Assembly (NCBI GenBank): GCA_030533225.1
Contig: JAUNJO010000002.1
Location: 1 to 64,000 of the forward strand
DNA: 64,000 bases
Direction: 5' to 3'
Source of the DNA: Eubacteriales bacterium
Lineage (GTDB): Bacteria > Bacillota > Clostridia > Oscillospirales > Acutalibacteraceae
The notes beneath the pieces were generated by a model, which had not been told where the DNA came from, searched no databases, and saw only the letters and a program-made list of their open reading frames with translations. Both the position numbers and the translations under genes were made by a program. This document shows positions 1-8,279 of the stretch, one piece after another (position 1 is the first letter of the stretch; each line of letters begins with the position of its first letter).

Positions 1-51
1 ATAGTGATATGTTCAGCTTGGCAGTACTAATAGGTCGAGGGCTTGACCACA
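1..51 (+). rRNA. 23S ribosomal RNA, 3' end (partial)
   Basis: The first ~50 bases match the conserved 3' end of bacterial 23S rRNA: 'agtactaataggtcgaggg' followed by the closing 'cttgacc'. Only the tail of the gene is inside the window, and the exact mature 3' end is an estimate. No 5S gene follows before the terminator at 141. Confidence 0.93.
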
Positions 52-140
52 TTTGGATTATCTCTACGATATCCTCTCTTTGGTCTTACCCACTCTCCTT
101 TATCATATTCCTTTATTCAGTTTTCAGAGTGTAGTTAAAG

Positions 141-170
141 CCTCAAGGTTCACGCCTTGAGGTTTTTTAT
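141..170 (+). terminator. rRNA operon terminator
   Basis: Perfect 8-bp stem (cctcaagg 141-148, ccttgagg 155-162) followed directly by a run of T. It closes the rRNA operon 90 nt after the 23S end; the 89 nt between hold no gene I can see. Confidence 0.9.
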
Positions 171-220
171 TTTGCTTTTATGTCACGATATCAAGCACGG
201 TATATTTTCTCACAGGGCTT

Positions 221-249
221 TTGACTTATGAAGTTTTTTGTGATATCAT
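221..249 (+). promoter_or_regulatory. Promoter of the dockerin LRR gene
   Basis: TTGACT (221-226), 17-bp spacer, TATCAT (244-249). The 65-nt leader ends with GGAGGA at 302-307. Confidence 0.7.
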
Positions 250-314
250 AACTGTGGAATGTACTGTATTATATGTGCAGATAAATAATATTTTTTACTT
301 TGGAGGAAGAAGAA

Positions 315-1856
315 ATGAAAAAAGTACTGTCTTTTGTGCTTATTTTTGCTCTGGTGCTCACCTGTTCGGTGGCAGCAGTCCCTGTTTCTGCCCTTACATC
401 CGGCGATTTTGAGTACGAAGTCAATTCTGACGGCAAATCAGTCACTATTACTGAATGCAACGATGCCGTAACCTCTGTTGTTATCCCCTCACAATTCGAC
501 GGTTATCCTGTAACCAATGTCTCAAGGTTTGCGTTTTCCTATTGCTACGACCTTGAAAGTATAACCGTTGAGGAGGGTAACAACTATTTTTCGTCTGAAG
601 ACGGCGTGCTTTTTGACAAAGATAAAACGGAGATTATAAAGTACCCTGTGGCAAGCAGCAGAACATCATACATTATCCCCGAATCCGTGTTGTACATCGG
701 TGATAATGCGTTTGTGAACGGCGACAAGCTGGAGAGCATAACACTGCCTGAGAATGTAAAAACCATCGGCTTTTCGTCGTTTGAGGACTGCGATCTCCTT
801 GCAAATATAAACATTCCCGATGGTGTTGAGAGCATAGACAGCTTTGCGTTCTGGTATTGCGAAAGCCTTGAGAACATAAAAATCCCCAAAAGTGTAGAAA
901 CTATCGGACTTTGCGCTTTTGACAACTGCAAGAGCCTTGTGGACATAACAGTTGATGAGAATAACCTCTATTTCTCATCACAGGACGGCGTACTCTTTGA
1001 TAAAGACAAAACTGAGATTATTCAGTATCCTATCGGTAACAGCAGAACCTCTTACACTATTCCCGAAAGCGTCACGGATATTGGCTATTCCGCTTTTGAT
1101 TATGCCTTAAATCTTACGGAGATAACAATTCCCGGCAATGTTAAAGGAATCGGCTTTTCAGCCTTTGAGGATTGCTCCGGACTAAAAACTCTTGTAATTT
1201 CCGAGGGTGTGGAGGTTATCGGTGATTACGCCTTTGCCTATTGCTCGGGAATTGAAACCGTAACCATTCCCGCAAGTGTGGAAAGCTTGGGAAGTTCATC
1301 ATTTGTGGATTGCCTTAGCGTGAAAAATATAACAGTAGCCTCGGGAAACCGCTATTATTTGTCTGAGAACGGCGTACTCTTTGATAAGGATATGACAACG
1401 CTCATACAGTATCCTGTTGCCGTTGACAGAACATCATACACCGTTCCCGACGGGGTCTTGACTATTGACTATTCTGCGTTTGCATTTTGCGAAAGTATTG
1501 AAAAAGTTACTATTCCCAAGAGCGTTGAAACTATTGAATTTGACGCGTTCTGGGGCTGCGATAAGCTTACTATATACGGAGAAAAGGACTCTGCGGCTGA
1601 GAGCTACGCAGAAATGCTCGGCATAGCTTTTGTTGCGTTGGGAGAGTCCGCCCATGGAAAAGTCGGTGATACAAACGGCGACGGAAAAGTGACAATCGCC
1701 GACGCTACCCAAATCCAAAAGCACCTTGCCAATATTCTGAAGCTGGAGGGAGCAGAGCTTGAGGCCGCCGACACCAACGGCGACGGAAAAGTCACAATCG
1801 CCGACGCAACTCAAATCCAGAAGTTCCTCGCAAATCTTATTCCATCATTAGGATAA
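315..1856 (+). CDS. Secreted BspA-type leucine-rich repeat protein with C-terminal type I dockerin
   Basis: 513 aa. An N-terminal signal peptide (about 1-26, basic then hydrophobic, ending VPVSA) is followed by BspA/LRR_5-type repeats with the recurring pattern 'IPxSVxxIGxxAF...C..L..I'. A longer module around 'GVLFDKD' and 'YP' recurs about every 128 residues (near 90, 218, 346). Residues ~450-513 form a type I dockerin with two almost identical Ca-binding loops (DTNGDGKVTIADATQIQK). Such proteins are exported and dock onto cohesin scaffoldins; the LRR part is a likely binding module, with no catalytic domain visible. Start ATG 315 is chosen for the GGAGGA 7 nt upstream; the TTG at 300 has none. 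No cohesin is encoded in the window. The binding target is unknown. Confidence 0.92.
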   Translation: MKKVLSFVLIFALVLTCSVAAVPVSALTSGDFEYEVNSDGKSVTITECNDAVTSVVIPSQFDGYPVTNVSRFAFSYCYDLESITVEEGNNYFSSEDGVLFDKDKTEIIKYPVASSRTSYIIPESVLYIGDNAFVNGDKLESITLPENVKTIGFSSFEDCDLLANINIPDGVESIDSFAFWYCESLENIKIPKSVETIGLCAFDNCKSLVDITVDENNLYFSSQDGVLFDKDKTEIIQYPIGNSRTSYTIPESVTDIGYSAFDYALNLTEITIPGNVKGIGFSAFEDCSGLKTLVISEGVEVIGDYAFAYCSGIETVTIPASVESLGSSSFVDCLSVKNITVASGNRYYLSENGVLFDKDMTTLIQYPVAVDRTSYTVPDGVLTIDYSAFAFCESIEKVTIPKSVETIEFDAFWGCDKLTIYGEKDSAAESYAEMLGIAFVALGESAHGKVGDTNGDGKVTIADATQIQKHLANILKLEGAELEAADTNGDGKVTIADATQIQKFLANLIPSLG

Positions 1857-1876
1857 AGCGTAATACTGCTATTAAC

Positions 1877-1911
1877 ACTGCCTGTCGAGGTTTTTCTCGG
1901 CGGGCAGTTCT
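1877..1911 (+). terminator. Terminator after LRR-dockerin gene
   Basis: 13-bp stem (1877-1889 with 1896-1908, two G-U pairs) and a short T-rich tail. It separates this gene from the amylase, which has its own promoter. Confidence 0.7.
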
Positions 1912-2000
1912 GTTTCAGCAAAAACAGAGAGCTTTTTTGAAAAAATCTCGGCTGTAAGGCAAGATACCGCAATTATTTCCCGAATTTTCGCACGAATGGG

Positions 2001-2029
2001 TTGCGTATTCGGTGCATATCTGTTAAAAT
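2001..2029 (+). promoter_or_regulatory. Promoter of the amylase gene
   Basis: TTGCGT (2001-2006), 17-bp spacer, TAAAAT (2024-2029), 33 nt before the start codon. Confidence 0.55.
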
Positions 2030-2062
2030 TTACTTGTAAAAGCTTGTTTAGGAGGAAAGACA

Positions 2063-3748
2063 ATGCAAATGAAAAAGATTTTATCCGTGGTTTTAGTGCT
2101 TTGCACAATAGCCTCTTCTATGGCTTTGGTTTCTGTTTCGGCGGCTGAAAACAGCGCTGAAATCGGCGCCGATGCGAAGTCAACCGAAATGGTTTTCACA
2201 AGAGACGAAGCCGAGGCAGTAAACGACTACGGCCTTATGGAAAACATACAGGACGGAAATATTCTCCACTGCTTCTGCTGGAAGCATACCGACATACAGG
2301 AAATGCTCCCCGAAATTGCCGAGGCAGGATTTTCCGCTGTTCAGCTTTCTCCCTTGCAGCCTGTTCCCTCAAACGGTGCATGGTGGCAGTTCTATCAGCC
2401 CCGAGGCTTCTCTCTCGGCAGTAACCCTACAGGCAACAGGGAAACCCTCACGGCTCTTTGCGCCGAGGCGGATAAATACGGCATAAAAGTTATTGTTGAT
2501 GTGGTTGCAAACCACCTGACCGGCGACCACCGCTACATTCAGGAGGACTTGAAGGACGCAAAGTACTGGCATACCTTCGGCGAGGTTACCGACTGGCTTG
2601 ACAGAAATCAGGTTATCAACGGCGACATCGGTATGCAGGATCTCAACACATCCGATACCTATGTTCAGCAGTGCGTGAAAAATTATGTTGCCGAGCTGAA
2701 GGCCTGCGGCGTTGACGGCATCCGTTGGGACGCTGCAAAGCACATCGGTCTTCCATCTGAGGGCGATGATTTCTGGAAAGTTGTTACCGAGGATTCCGAC
2801 CTCTACTATTACGGTGAAATTCTCGGCGACCCCGGTGTAAGCGTCAACAGCAAAAAGGGCAAGAAAATTCTCAATGAATACATGGACTACATGTATATTA
2901 CCGACACAAGCACAGGCAAAAACTACCGTGATTTCTTTAATGCGGGCAAGGCGCACTCCGGTTTGGGCGAGTTCGAGAGCGTAGGACTTGACACAAGCAA
3001 GCTTATCTACTGGGGCGAAAGCCACGATACCTACGCAAACAGCGCGGGTGATTCCGAAAAGATGACACAGAATGTCATCGACCGCGCCTATGCGGTTGCC
3101 GCTTCACGAAACGGCATCAGCGCGCTGTACTTCTCACGCCCTGCATCAACAAGCAAGAACAGCATATACATGGGCGTCAAGGGCAGCACCCACTTTACTT
3201 CTCCCGAAGTTGCCGCAGTAAACCGTTTCAGAAATGCTATGAACGGCCAGGAAGACGCGGTTGCGCTTTCGAATAACTGCACGGTAATCTGCAGAGAAAA
3301 GGGTGCGGTTATCGTTGCCGGCGAGGGCGGAAATTTTGAGGTTTCGGTTCCCAACAACAACTCCATGGTGAAGACCGGCACATACACCGATCAGGTTTCG
3401 GGTACGACCTGGACTGTTACAAGCACTGCCATTAAGGGCAAAATCGGCGAATCCGGAATTGCGGTTATCTACGACCCCGACGATGTGTCAAATCCCCAGG
3501 AAGTCAGCGTTGTTCTGGGAGACGCCGACCTTGACGGCAAGGTAAATATCAAGGATGCAACCGCAGTTCAGAAGAGTGCGGCAAATATGGTAGCTCTCAG
3601 CGAGCTTGCTAAGTTTTCGGCTGACGCAAATCAGGACAAAACCGTAAATGTCAAGGACGCAACGGCTATTCAGAAGTTTTTGGCAAGCATCGGCACCGGC
3701 CATCCCATCGGCGAGACCGTGGTGTATTCCGGCCAGACAGAGGGTTAA
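2063..3748 (+). CDS. Secreted GH13 alpha-amylase with C-terminal type I dockerin
   Basis: 561 aa. Endo-hydrolysis of alpha-1,4-glucans outside the cell. After a signal peptide (~1-28) comes a GH13 TIM barrel with the conserved regions: DVVANH (~146-151), GIRWDAAKH with nucleophile D223, acid/base E252 in 'YYYGEILGD', and D322 in 'GESHD'. Residues ~485-550 are a type I dockerin with two loops (DADLDGKVNIKDATAVQK, DANQDKTVNVKDATAIQK), so the enzyme can join a cohesin scaffold, as in amylosomes. The shared 'DATxIQK' helix with the preceding protein suggests the same cohesin specificity (inference). AGGAGG at 2050-2055 fixes the start. It links functionally to MalQ, GlgP and glucokinase in this window. 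Confidence 0.95.
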   Translation: MQMKKILSVVLVLCTIASSMALVSVSAAENSAEIGADAKSTEMVFTRDEAEAVNDYGLMENIQDGNILHCFCWKHTDIQEMLPEIAEAGFSAVQLSPLQPVPSNGAWWQFYQPRGFSLGSNPTGNRETLTALCAEADKYGIKVIVDVVANHLTGDHRYIQEDLKDAKYWHTFGEVTDWLDRNQVINGDIGMQDLNTSDTYVQQCVKNYVAELKACGVDGIRWDAAKHIGLPSEGDDFWKVVTEDSDLYYYGEILGDPGVSVNSKKGKKILNEYMDYMYITDTSTGKNYRDFFNAGKAHSGLGEFESVGLDTSKLIYWGESHDTYANSAGDSEKMTQNVIDRAYAVAASRNGISALYFSRPASTSKNSIYMGVKGSTHFTSPEVAAVNRFRNAMNGQEDAVALSNNCTVICREKGAVIVAGEGGNFEVSVPNNNSMVKTGTYTDQVSGTTWTVTSTAIKGKIGESGIAVIYDPDDVSNPQEVSVVLGDADLDGKVNIKDATAVQKSAANMVALSELAKFSADANQDKTVNVKDATAIQKFLASIGTGHPIGETVVYSGQTEG

Positions 3749-3925
3749 TCCCCATAAGCGAATGATGAGCAAAGCTTCGGCCTTTTGAGAAACGGACAAG
3801 GGAAAACGCTTCCTACATCAAAGCTAAAACACTGATGCAAGGGGCGTTTATGCCGAAAAAACAGACAAAATATTCCCAAAAAGCCACAGAAAAATATTGC
3901 TATATACAGAACTTGCCCCAATTTG

Positions 3926-3954
3926 TTGACTTTAGCACACTAAAATTATATACT
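3926..3954 (+). promoter_or_regulatory. Promoter of lipoprotein gene at 3997
   Basis: TTGACT (3926-3931), 17-bp spacer, TATACT (3949-3954). The 248-nt gap before this gene (3749-3996) otherwise shows only a weak imperfect hairpin near 3810-3850 and no clear terminator. Confidence 0.7.
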
Positions 3955-3996
3955 GCATACGATAGACAATGAGTTCTATATTTAGGAGGAAAAGAA

Positions 3997-4989
3997 ATGA
4001 AAAAAACATTAGTAATTAAGTTATTGGCACTTATGCTTGTGTGCATCACAGCGTGTGCGTCCTCAGGCTGTTTTGTTTTCGGCCTTGCAGACTTGCTTGG
4101 CAAGGACGGAGATAATACAAACACGACTCAGGCTGTCATTGATAACACTCAGCCCGAAGGTAACGACGGCGGCTCCGGTGCCGACGCTGCAACAGTAACC
4201 AAAAACAGCAAGGGTGAGGCAGTGCTTACCGCTGATGACGAGGGTGTTACACTTCTCGACAATGCAAATTACAGCTTCACTGTTGATTACATCGACACAG
4301 AAGACGACTATTATTCCTTGGTAATTGACACAAAAGCCAAGAACAAGAGCGAAACAGAGAAGTATACTTTCTCTATTGATGATGTTGTTATCAACGGCCT
4401 GGTCAGCTACGGCAGTTATTATGAGACTGTTGAAGCAGGAGACAGAACTACCGAAGACATCAGCTTCTACTACGCAAACGCTCCTAAGGGCGTAACCGAG
4501 GAAAAGACCAAGGCAACGATTGTTACTTTCACACTCAATGTAACAGACTCCGACTATGAAACCGTCGACACTCTGGATGTGGTTGTTTATCCCGAGGGCG
4601 AGAAAAAGGTCGAGATGTATGAGAGAAAATCCCTCAAGACCGACAAGGTTATCTATGATGACAACGATATCAAGATTACCTATGTAGGCAGAGAGAATCC
4701 TTACGGTTCAGAGTATGTTTACTTCTTCATTGAAAACGACAGCGACCGGGCAGTTACAATTAACTTCGATGAGGTTAAGGTAAACGGAAATGCCTCCGAG
4801 TGCTACTTCTACACAAGTGTACCTGCCGACACAGATGGCTACAATTACATTTACATCAGCGAAGATGAAATGGATGATTTGGGAATTAAGTCCGGCAAGG
4901 ACATCAAGTTCGAGCTTGAGCTTGATATGTACGACGGCGATACCTACGAGACTATCGACAACAAGGACCTCACTTTCACAGTAAAATAA
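3997..4989 (+). CDS. Putative lipoprotein of unknown function
   Basis: 330 aa, no recognised enzymatic family. The N-terminus is a signal sequence with cysteines (ITACASSGC), compatible with lipobox cleavage before a Cys near residue 20-25. A low-complexity Asp/Asn/Thr/Gly linker (~30-65) follows, then two similar beta-rich halves (~80-190 and ~205-325), each with 'DTxD' or 'YETxD' type strands. This suggests two Ig-like or DUF4352-like domains. The protein is strongly acidic. ATG 3997 is preceded by AGGAGG (3984-3989). It is monocistronic, with its own promoter and terminator. Its job is unknown; exposure on the cell surface is inferred. Confidence 0.8.
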   Translation: MKKTLVIKLLALMLVCITACASSGCFVFGLADLLGKDGDNTNTTQAVIDNTQPEGNDGGSGADAATVTKNSKGEAVLTADDEGVTLLDNANYSFTVDYIDTEDDYYSLVIDTKAKNKSETEKYTFSIDDVVINGLVSYGSYYETVEAGDRTTEDISFYYANAPKGVTEEKTKATIVTFTLNVTDSDYETVDTLDVVVYPEGEKKVEMYERKSLKTDKVIYDDNDIKITYVGRENPYGSEYVYFFIENDSDRAVTINFDEVKVNGNASECYFYTSVPADTDGYNYIYISEDEMDDLGIKSGKDIKFELELDMYDGDTYETIDNKDLTFTVK

Positions 4990-5008
4990 TAAGTCTTTGC
5001 GATAATAT

Positions 5009-5046
5009 AAGGCTGAGTTCACATTTGCGGAACTCAGCCTTTATTT
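5009..5046 (+). terminator. Terminator of lipoprotein gene
   Basis: Perfect 12-bp stem (5009-5020 with 5030-5041) followed by a T-rich tail. Confidence 0.88.
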
Positions 5047-5081
5047 ATATTATATAGACTTTTTTGTTCTTGCGATACCGA

Positions 5082-5795
5082 CTAATTTATACTGACAAAG
5101 GCGGTGCTGAAATCAGGGCAGTAGATAACAGAAAAGGGAAGAGAGGAGGCGTCGCTTTCAAGATGGAGCCAGGAAAGTGCATCTTCCGAAAGCATTGAAG
5201 TGGGAGTGCCCTCGGTGTAGAAAATCACTTCCTGTGCGGTTTTTCCCTCCTCCTCAAGACCGTAACAGTGGCTGATACGGTGAACAAGCCTTGTGGAGCC
5301 TATATATTCTGTGTATTCGTCCCCCACATTGCCTTTCCGGGAAAACTCGGTGATTTCGGCGCGGTAGGAGTATTCGTCAAGCTTTTCGGGGGAGGAGAAA
5401 GCGCCTGTGTATTCGCACTCGTATACTATGCCGTAGGGTTCTCCCGTTTCGTCCTCAAGGGCCATATCGGAATCGTGGTACTTTCCCTCAAAGCTGCCGT
5501 CGGGGTTTAGGGTGAGTGTGTTCCCCCAGGCGCCTACGCCGCTTGAAAAAGCATACTTTCCCGCAAATTGCTCAAAATTTTCAGTCTCATAGGCCGTTGT
5601 GCCGGGCGTTTCGGCGGCTTCGGTTAAGCTTTCTGACGGGAACTCGGCAGGAGTGGTGGACTCGGTACAGGAGGTTGGTGTGACTTTTTCATTTATAAAC
5701 CATTTTGTAAAAACAGTCGGAATGCATCCGCTCATACAAAAAGTCAGAGCAAGACAAAGCGCTGTACAGCACATTATTTTGACGGAAATTTTCAT
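5082..5795 (-). CDS. Putative lipoprotein of unknown function
   Basis: 237 aa. A signal sequence ends in a good lipobox (FCMSGC, Cys ~24). A Thr/Ser/Glu/Pro-rich spacer (~35-72) then leads to a globular domain (~75-235) with several Trp/Tyr strands such as 'GKYAFSSGVGAWGNTLTLNPDGSFEGKYHD'-like pattern (split here into its parts: GVGAWGNTLTL and DGSFEGKY). The 'LxLxxDGSFxG' motif is typical of small calycin-like or DUF-type extracytoplasmic domains. The start ATG is preceded by GAGGTGA. The family is not recognised. It is convergent with the preceding lipoprotein gene. Confidence 0.78.
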   Translation of the reverse strand: MKISVKIMCCTALCLALTFCMSGCIPTVFTKWFINEKVTPTSCTESTTPAEFPSESLTEAAETPGTTAYETENFEQFAGKYAFSSGVGAWGNTLTLNPDGSFEGKYHDSDMALEDETGEPYGIVYECEYTGAFSSPEKLDEYSYRAEITEFSRKGNVGDEYTEYIGSTRLVHRISHCYGLEEEGKTAQEVIFYTEGTPTSMLSEDALSWLHLESDASSLPFSVIYCPDFSTAFVSIN

Positions 5796-5828
5796 ATTGA
5801 GTCACCTCACTGATGTTATTATATCCTA

Positions 5829-5857
5829 ATAATAGTTCCAAAAACCGCAAAACTCAA
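5829..5857 (-). promoter_or_regulatory. Promoter of lipoprotein gene at 5795
   Basis: On the minus strand TTGAGT (5857-5852), 17-bp spacer, TATTAT (5834-5829). Confidence 0.6.
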
Positions 5858-5965
5858 GACATATTATGACAAAATTTTCAGCGGCGGTCAATTAGGAATT
5901 ACAGGCCCTTGAACAGTAAAAAACGGCTGTTATGCTTTGGTATTTGCGAAAGCGCAGGAATACAA

Positions 5966-6000
5966 AAACCCCCGAAAACCGCAGAGGCTTCGGGGGTTTT
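5966..6000 (-). terminator. Terminator of rplM-rpsI
   Basis: GC-rich stem (cccccgaa with ttcggggg, flanked by aaaa/tttt) 40 nt after the rpsI stop. It can act in both directions. Confidence 0.85.
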
Positions 6001-6038
6001 GAATACTCTTTTTTTGAATACTCTCTTTGAAATAAAAA

Positions 6039-6440
6039 TTATCTCTTTGAGAACTGGGGAGCTCTGCGAGCGCCCTTGAGACCGTACTTCTTACGCTCTT
6101 TCATTCTGGGATCACGAGTGAGGAAGCCTGCCTTCTTGAGTGTGCTTCTGAGAGCCTCGCTGTCGTACTGAAGGAGTGCTCTGGAGATGCCGTGACGGAT
6201 TGCGCCTGCCTGACCGGTAACGCCGCCGCCTGCTACTCTGCAAACTACATCGAACTTCTCGCCTGTCTCTGTAAGCTCAAGAGGCTGACGAACGATGAGC
6301 TTTAAGGTTTCAAGACCGAAGTAATCGTCGATGTCGCGGTCGTTGATTGTGATTTTACCGGTACCCTGGTAAAGACGAACTCTTGCAACGGAGCTCTTTC
6401 TTCTGCCTGTGCCGTAGAAATAAGGTGCCTTATCGTACAT
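6039..6440 (-). CDS. rpsI: 30S ribosomal protein S9
   Basis: 133 aa, about the usual length for a bacterial S9. The N-terminus has '[13 protein letters not shown]' and the C-terminus the basic tail 'RRAPQFSKR', which reaches the P-site tRNA in the 30S subunit; both are diagnostic. It lies 18 nt after rplM, the standard L13-S9 operon, with the terminator directly downstream. Nothing is odd about it. Confidence 0.99.
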   Translation of the reverse strand: MYDKAPYFYGTGRRKSSVARVRLYQGTGKITINDRDIDDYFGLETLKLIVRQPLELTETGEKFDVVCRVAGGGVTGQAGAIRHGISRALLQYDSEALRSTLKKAGFLTRDPRMKERKKYGLKGARRAPQFSKR

Positions 6441-6458
6441 TCTGAACTGCCTCCTTCC

Positions 6459-6887
6459 TTACATTTCCCAAGCCTCAGGCTTCTGTGCCTGGTGCTTGTG
6501 GTCTGCTCCTGCGAATAAACGCAGACGGAGCATCTGTGCTCTGCCGAGAGAATTTGAGGGAATCATACCCTTTACTGCAAGCTCCATAGCCTTCTCGGGA
6601 CGGGTAGCCATAAGAGTTGCGTAGTTAGTCTCTTTCAGGTGACCGACATAGCCTGTATGTCTCTGCCACTTCTTCTGAGTGAGCTTATTGCCTGTGAGAA
6701 CTGCATCCTTGCAGTTGATGATAACAACATGATCGCCGCAATCAACGTGGGGAGTAAAGATGGGCTTGTGCTTGCCTCTGAGGAGCTTAGCAGCTTCAAC
6801 AGCTACTTTACCGAGGGGCTTGCCGGCAGCGTCAATTACATACCACTTGCGCTCGATTTCGCTTTTCTTTGCCATAAAAGTAGACAT
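6459..6887 (-). CDS. rplM: 50S ribosomal protein L13
   Basis: 142 aa from ATG at 6887, the normal family length. 'WYVIDAAGKPLGKVA', 'HVVIINC' and 'SNSLGRAQMLRLRLFAG' are L13 signatures. L13 binds 23S rRNA early in 50S assembly. The start is set by AGGAGG 7-8 nt upstream; an in-frame upstream extension to 6959 lies in the promoter and is rejected. Co-transcribed with rpsI. Confidence 0.99.
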   Translation of the reverse strand: MSTFMAKKSEIERKWYVIDAAGKPLGKVAVEAAKLLRGKHKPIFTPHVDCGDHVVIINCKDAVLTGNKLTQKKWQRHTGYVGHLKETNYATLMATRPEKAMELAVKGMIPSNSLGRAQMLRLRLFAGADHKHQAQKPEAWEM

Positions 6888-6927
6888 TAGCGTTTCCTCC
6901 TGAATTATTATTTTTTGTCGCCTCAGT

Positions 6928-6956
6928 ATAATACCATAGGGAAAAATCAAAGTCAA
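6928..6956 (-). promoter_or_regulatory. Promoter of rplM-rpsI
   Basis: Minus strand TTGACT (6956-6951), 17-bp spacer, TATTAT (6933-6928). The predicted leader is only ~35 nt, too short for the structured L13 leader known in bacilli. Confidence 0.85.
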
Positions 6957-7179
6957 CACTTTTTCGAAAATATTTTAATGTGCCAAATAATATACTCTAA
7001 AATACTCCCAAATACTCGAAAATGCTCCGTTATACTAATTTGCTATTTTTGAAAAAATTACAACTCATATTTGTGAAAACCCACTAAACCGTCTGAAATC
7101 TCAAAATTCCTCTTTAATACAGAGGCTTTTTGTGGTACAATTACTTATGGATTATATCCGGCACAGAAAGGATGATAAT

Positions 7180-8139
7180 ATGTATAAATTAGGTATTGAC
7201 CTGGGCGGTACAAACATCGTCGCAGGTGTTGTAGACGGCGATTATAAGCTTATCGCAAAGGTTGACTGTCCCACAAATGTTCCCCGTCCCGAGGGGGAGG
7301 TTTGCGACTCTATGGCAGAGGTGGCAAAGGCGGCTGTTAAGAAGGCAAAGCTTAAGATGGATGACATCGAGAGCATCGGTATCGGCGTGCCCGGTGCCGT
7401 AAACCCCGAGACAGGTATCATAGAGTATTCCGCTAACCTCTTTTTCCACAACTGGAACATCGTTGAGATGATGGAGGAGCGCTTGGGCAAGAAGGTTATT
7501 ATCGAAAATGACGCCAACGCCGCTGCATACGGCGAGTACCTTGCCGGCAGCGCAAAGGACGCAACTAACGCGGTTGCGATTACCATCGGCACAGGTGTGG
7601 GCGGCGGAATCATCATAAACGGCAAGATTTACTCCGGCTCTAACTTCGCCGGCGCCGAGCTTGGCCACATGGTAATTGTCAAGGACGGCAAGGAATGTGC
7701 CTGCGGAAGACGGGGCTGCTGGGAGGCTTATGCGTCGGCCACAGGTCTTATTAACCTTACCAAAGAGGCTATCCTAAAGGAGAAGCTGGACTTTTCATAC
7801 ATGCTCTCCCTGTGTGACGGCGACATTACCAAGGTAAGCGGCAGAACTGCTTTTGACGCAATGCGCGCAGGTGACAGCAACGGTACGGCTGTAGTAGATG
7901 AGTGGATTTCGTATCTCGCTTGCGGTATTATCAATGTAATCAACATCTTCCAGCCCGATGTGCTTTGCATCGGCGGTGGTGTATCCAACGAGGGCGAGAC
8001 ACTTCTTGCGCCTTTACGCGCCATTGTTGAGCGTGAGCGCTACACAAAGCACAATCCCAAGCAGACGGTTATCTGCAAGGCAACTTTAGGCAATGACGCA
8101 GGTATCATCGGCGCCGCATACCTTGACAATATCTATTAA
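7180..8139 (+). CDS. ROK-family glucokinase
   Basis: 319 aa. ATP-dependent phosphorylation of glucose to glucose-6-phosphate in the cytoplasm is the likely reaction. It shows the N-terminal phosphate motif LGIDLGGTN, the sugar-site stretch 'IENDANAAAYGE', and the ROK zinc motif 'CACGRRGCWE', with the second phosphate motif 'AITIGTGVGGG'. Its length fits Firmicutes glucokinases. ATG 7180 follows AAGGAT; an upstream GTG at 7132 lacks a site. Monocistronic, terminator downstream. With the amylase, MalQ and GlgP it completes starch catabolism. Another hexose as substrate cannot be excluded. Confidence 0.93.
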   Translation: MYKLGIDLGGTNIVAGVVDGDYKLIAKVDCPTNVPRPEGEVCDSMAEVAKAAVKKAKLKMDDIESIGIGVPGAVNPETGIIEYSANLFFHNWNIVEMMEERLGKKVIIENDANAAAYGEYLAGSAKDATNAVAITIGTGVGGGIIINGKIYSGSNFAGAELGHMVIVKDGKECACGRRGCWEAYASATGLINLTKEAILKEKLDFSYMLSLCDGDITKVSGRTAFDAMRAGDSNGTAVVDEWISYLACGIINVINIFQPDVLCIGGGVSNEGETLLAPLRAIVERERYTKHNPKQTVICKATLGNDAGIIGAAYLDNIY

Positions 8140-8162
8140 CAGAAAGCAAAAGAACAACGCTT

Positions 8163-8201
8163 AAGGCCCACCGCAGAGGAAAACCTGCGATGGGCCTTTT
8201 A
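8163..8201 (+). terminator. Terminator of ROK glucokinase gene
   Basis: Stem aaggcccaycgcag (from 8163) with ctgcgatgggcctt, followed by Ts near 8197-8200. Confidence 0.85.
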
Positions 8202-8279
8202 TGTTGCTTTACAGATGAATTTTAACTTTATTTCTGAGATAGGGACAGTTTTCAGCGGTTTACGGAGCAAAAATCTTCC

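Noticed and set aside
6888..6960. Structured L13 leader before rplM
   Set aside because: The promoter at 6928-6956 leaves only about 35 nt of leader.
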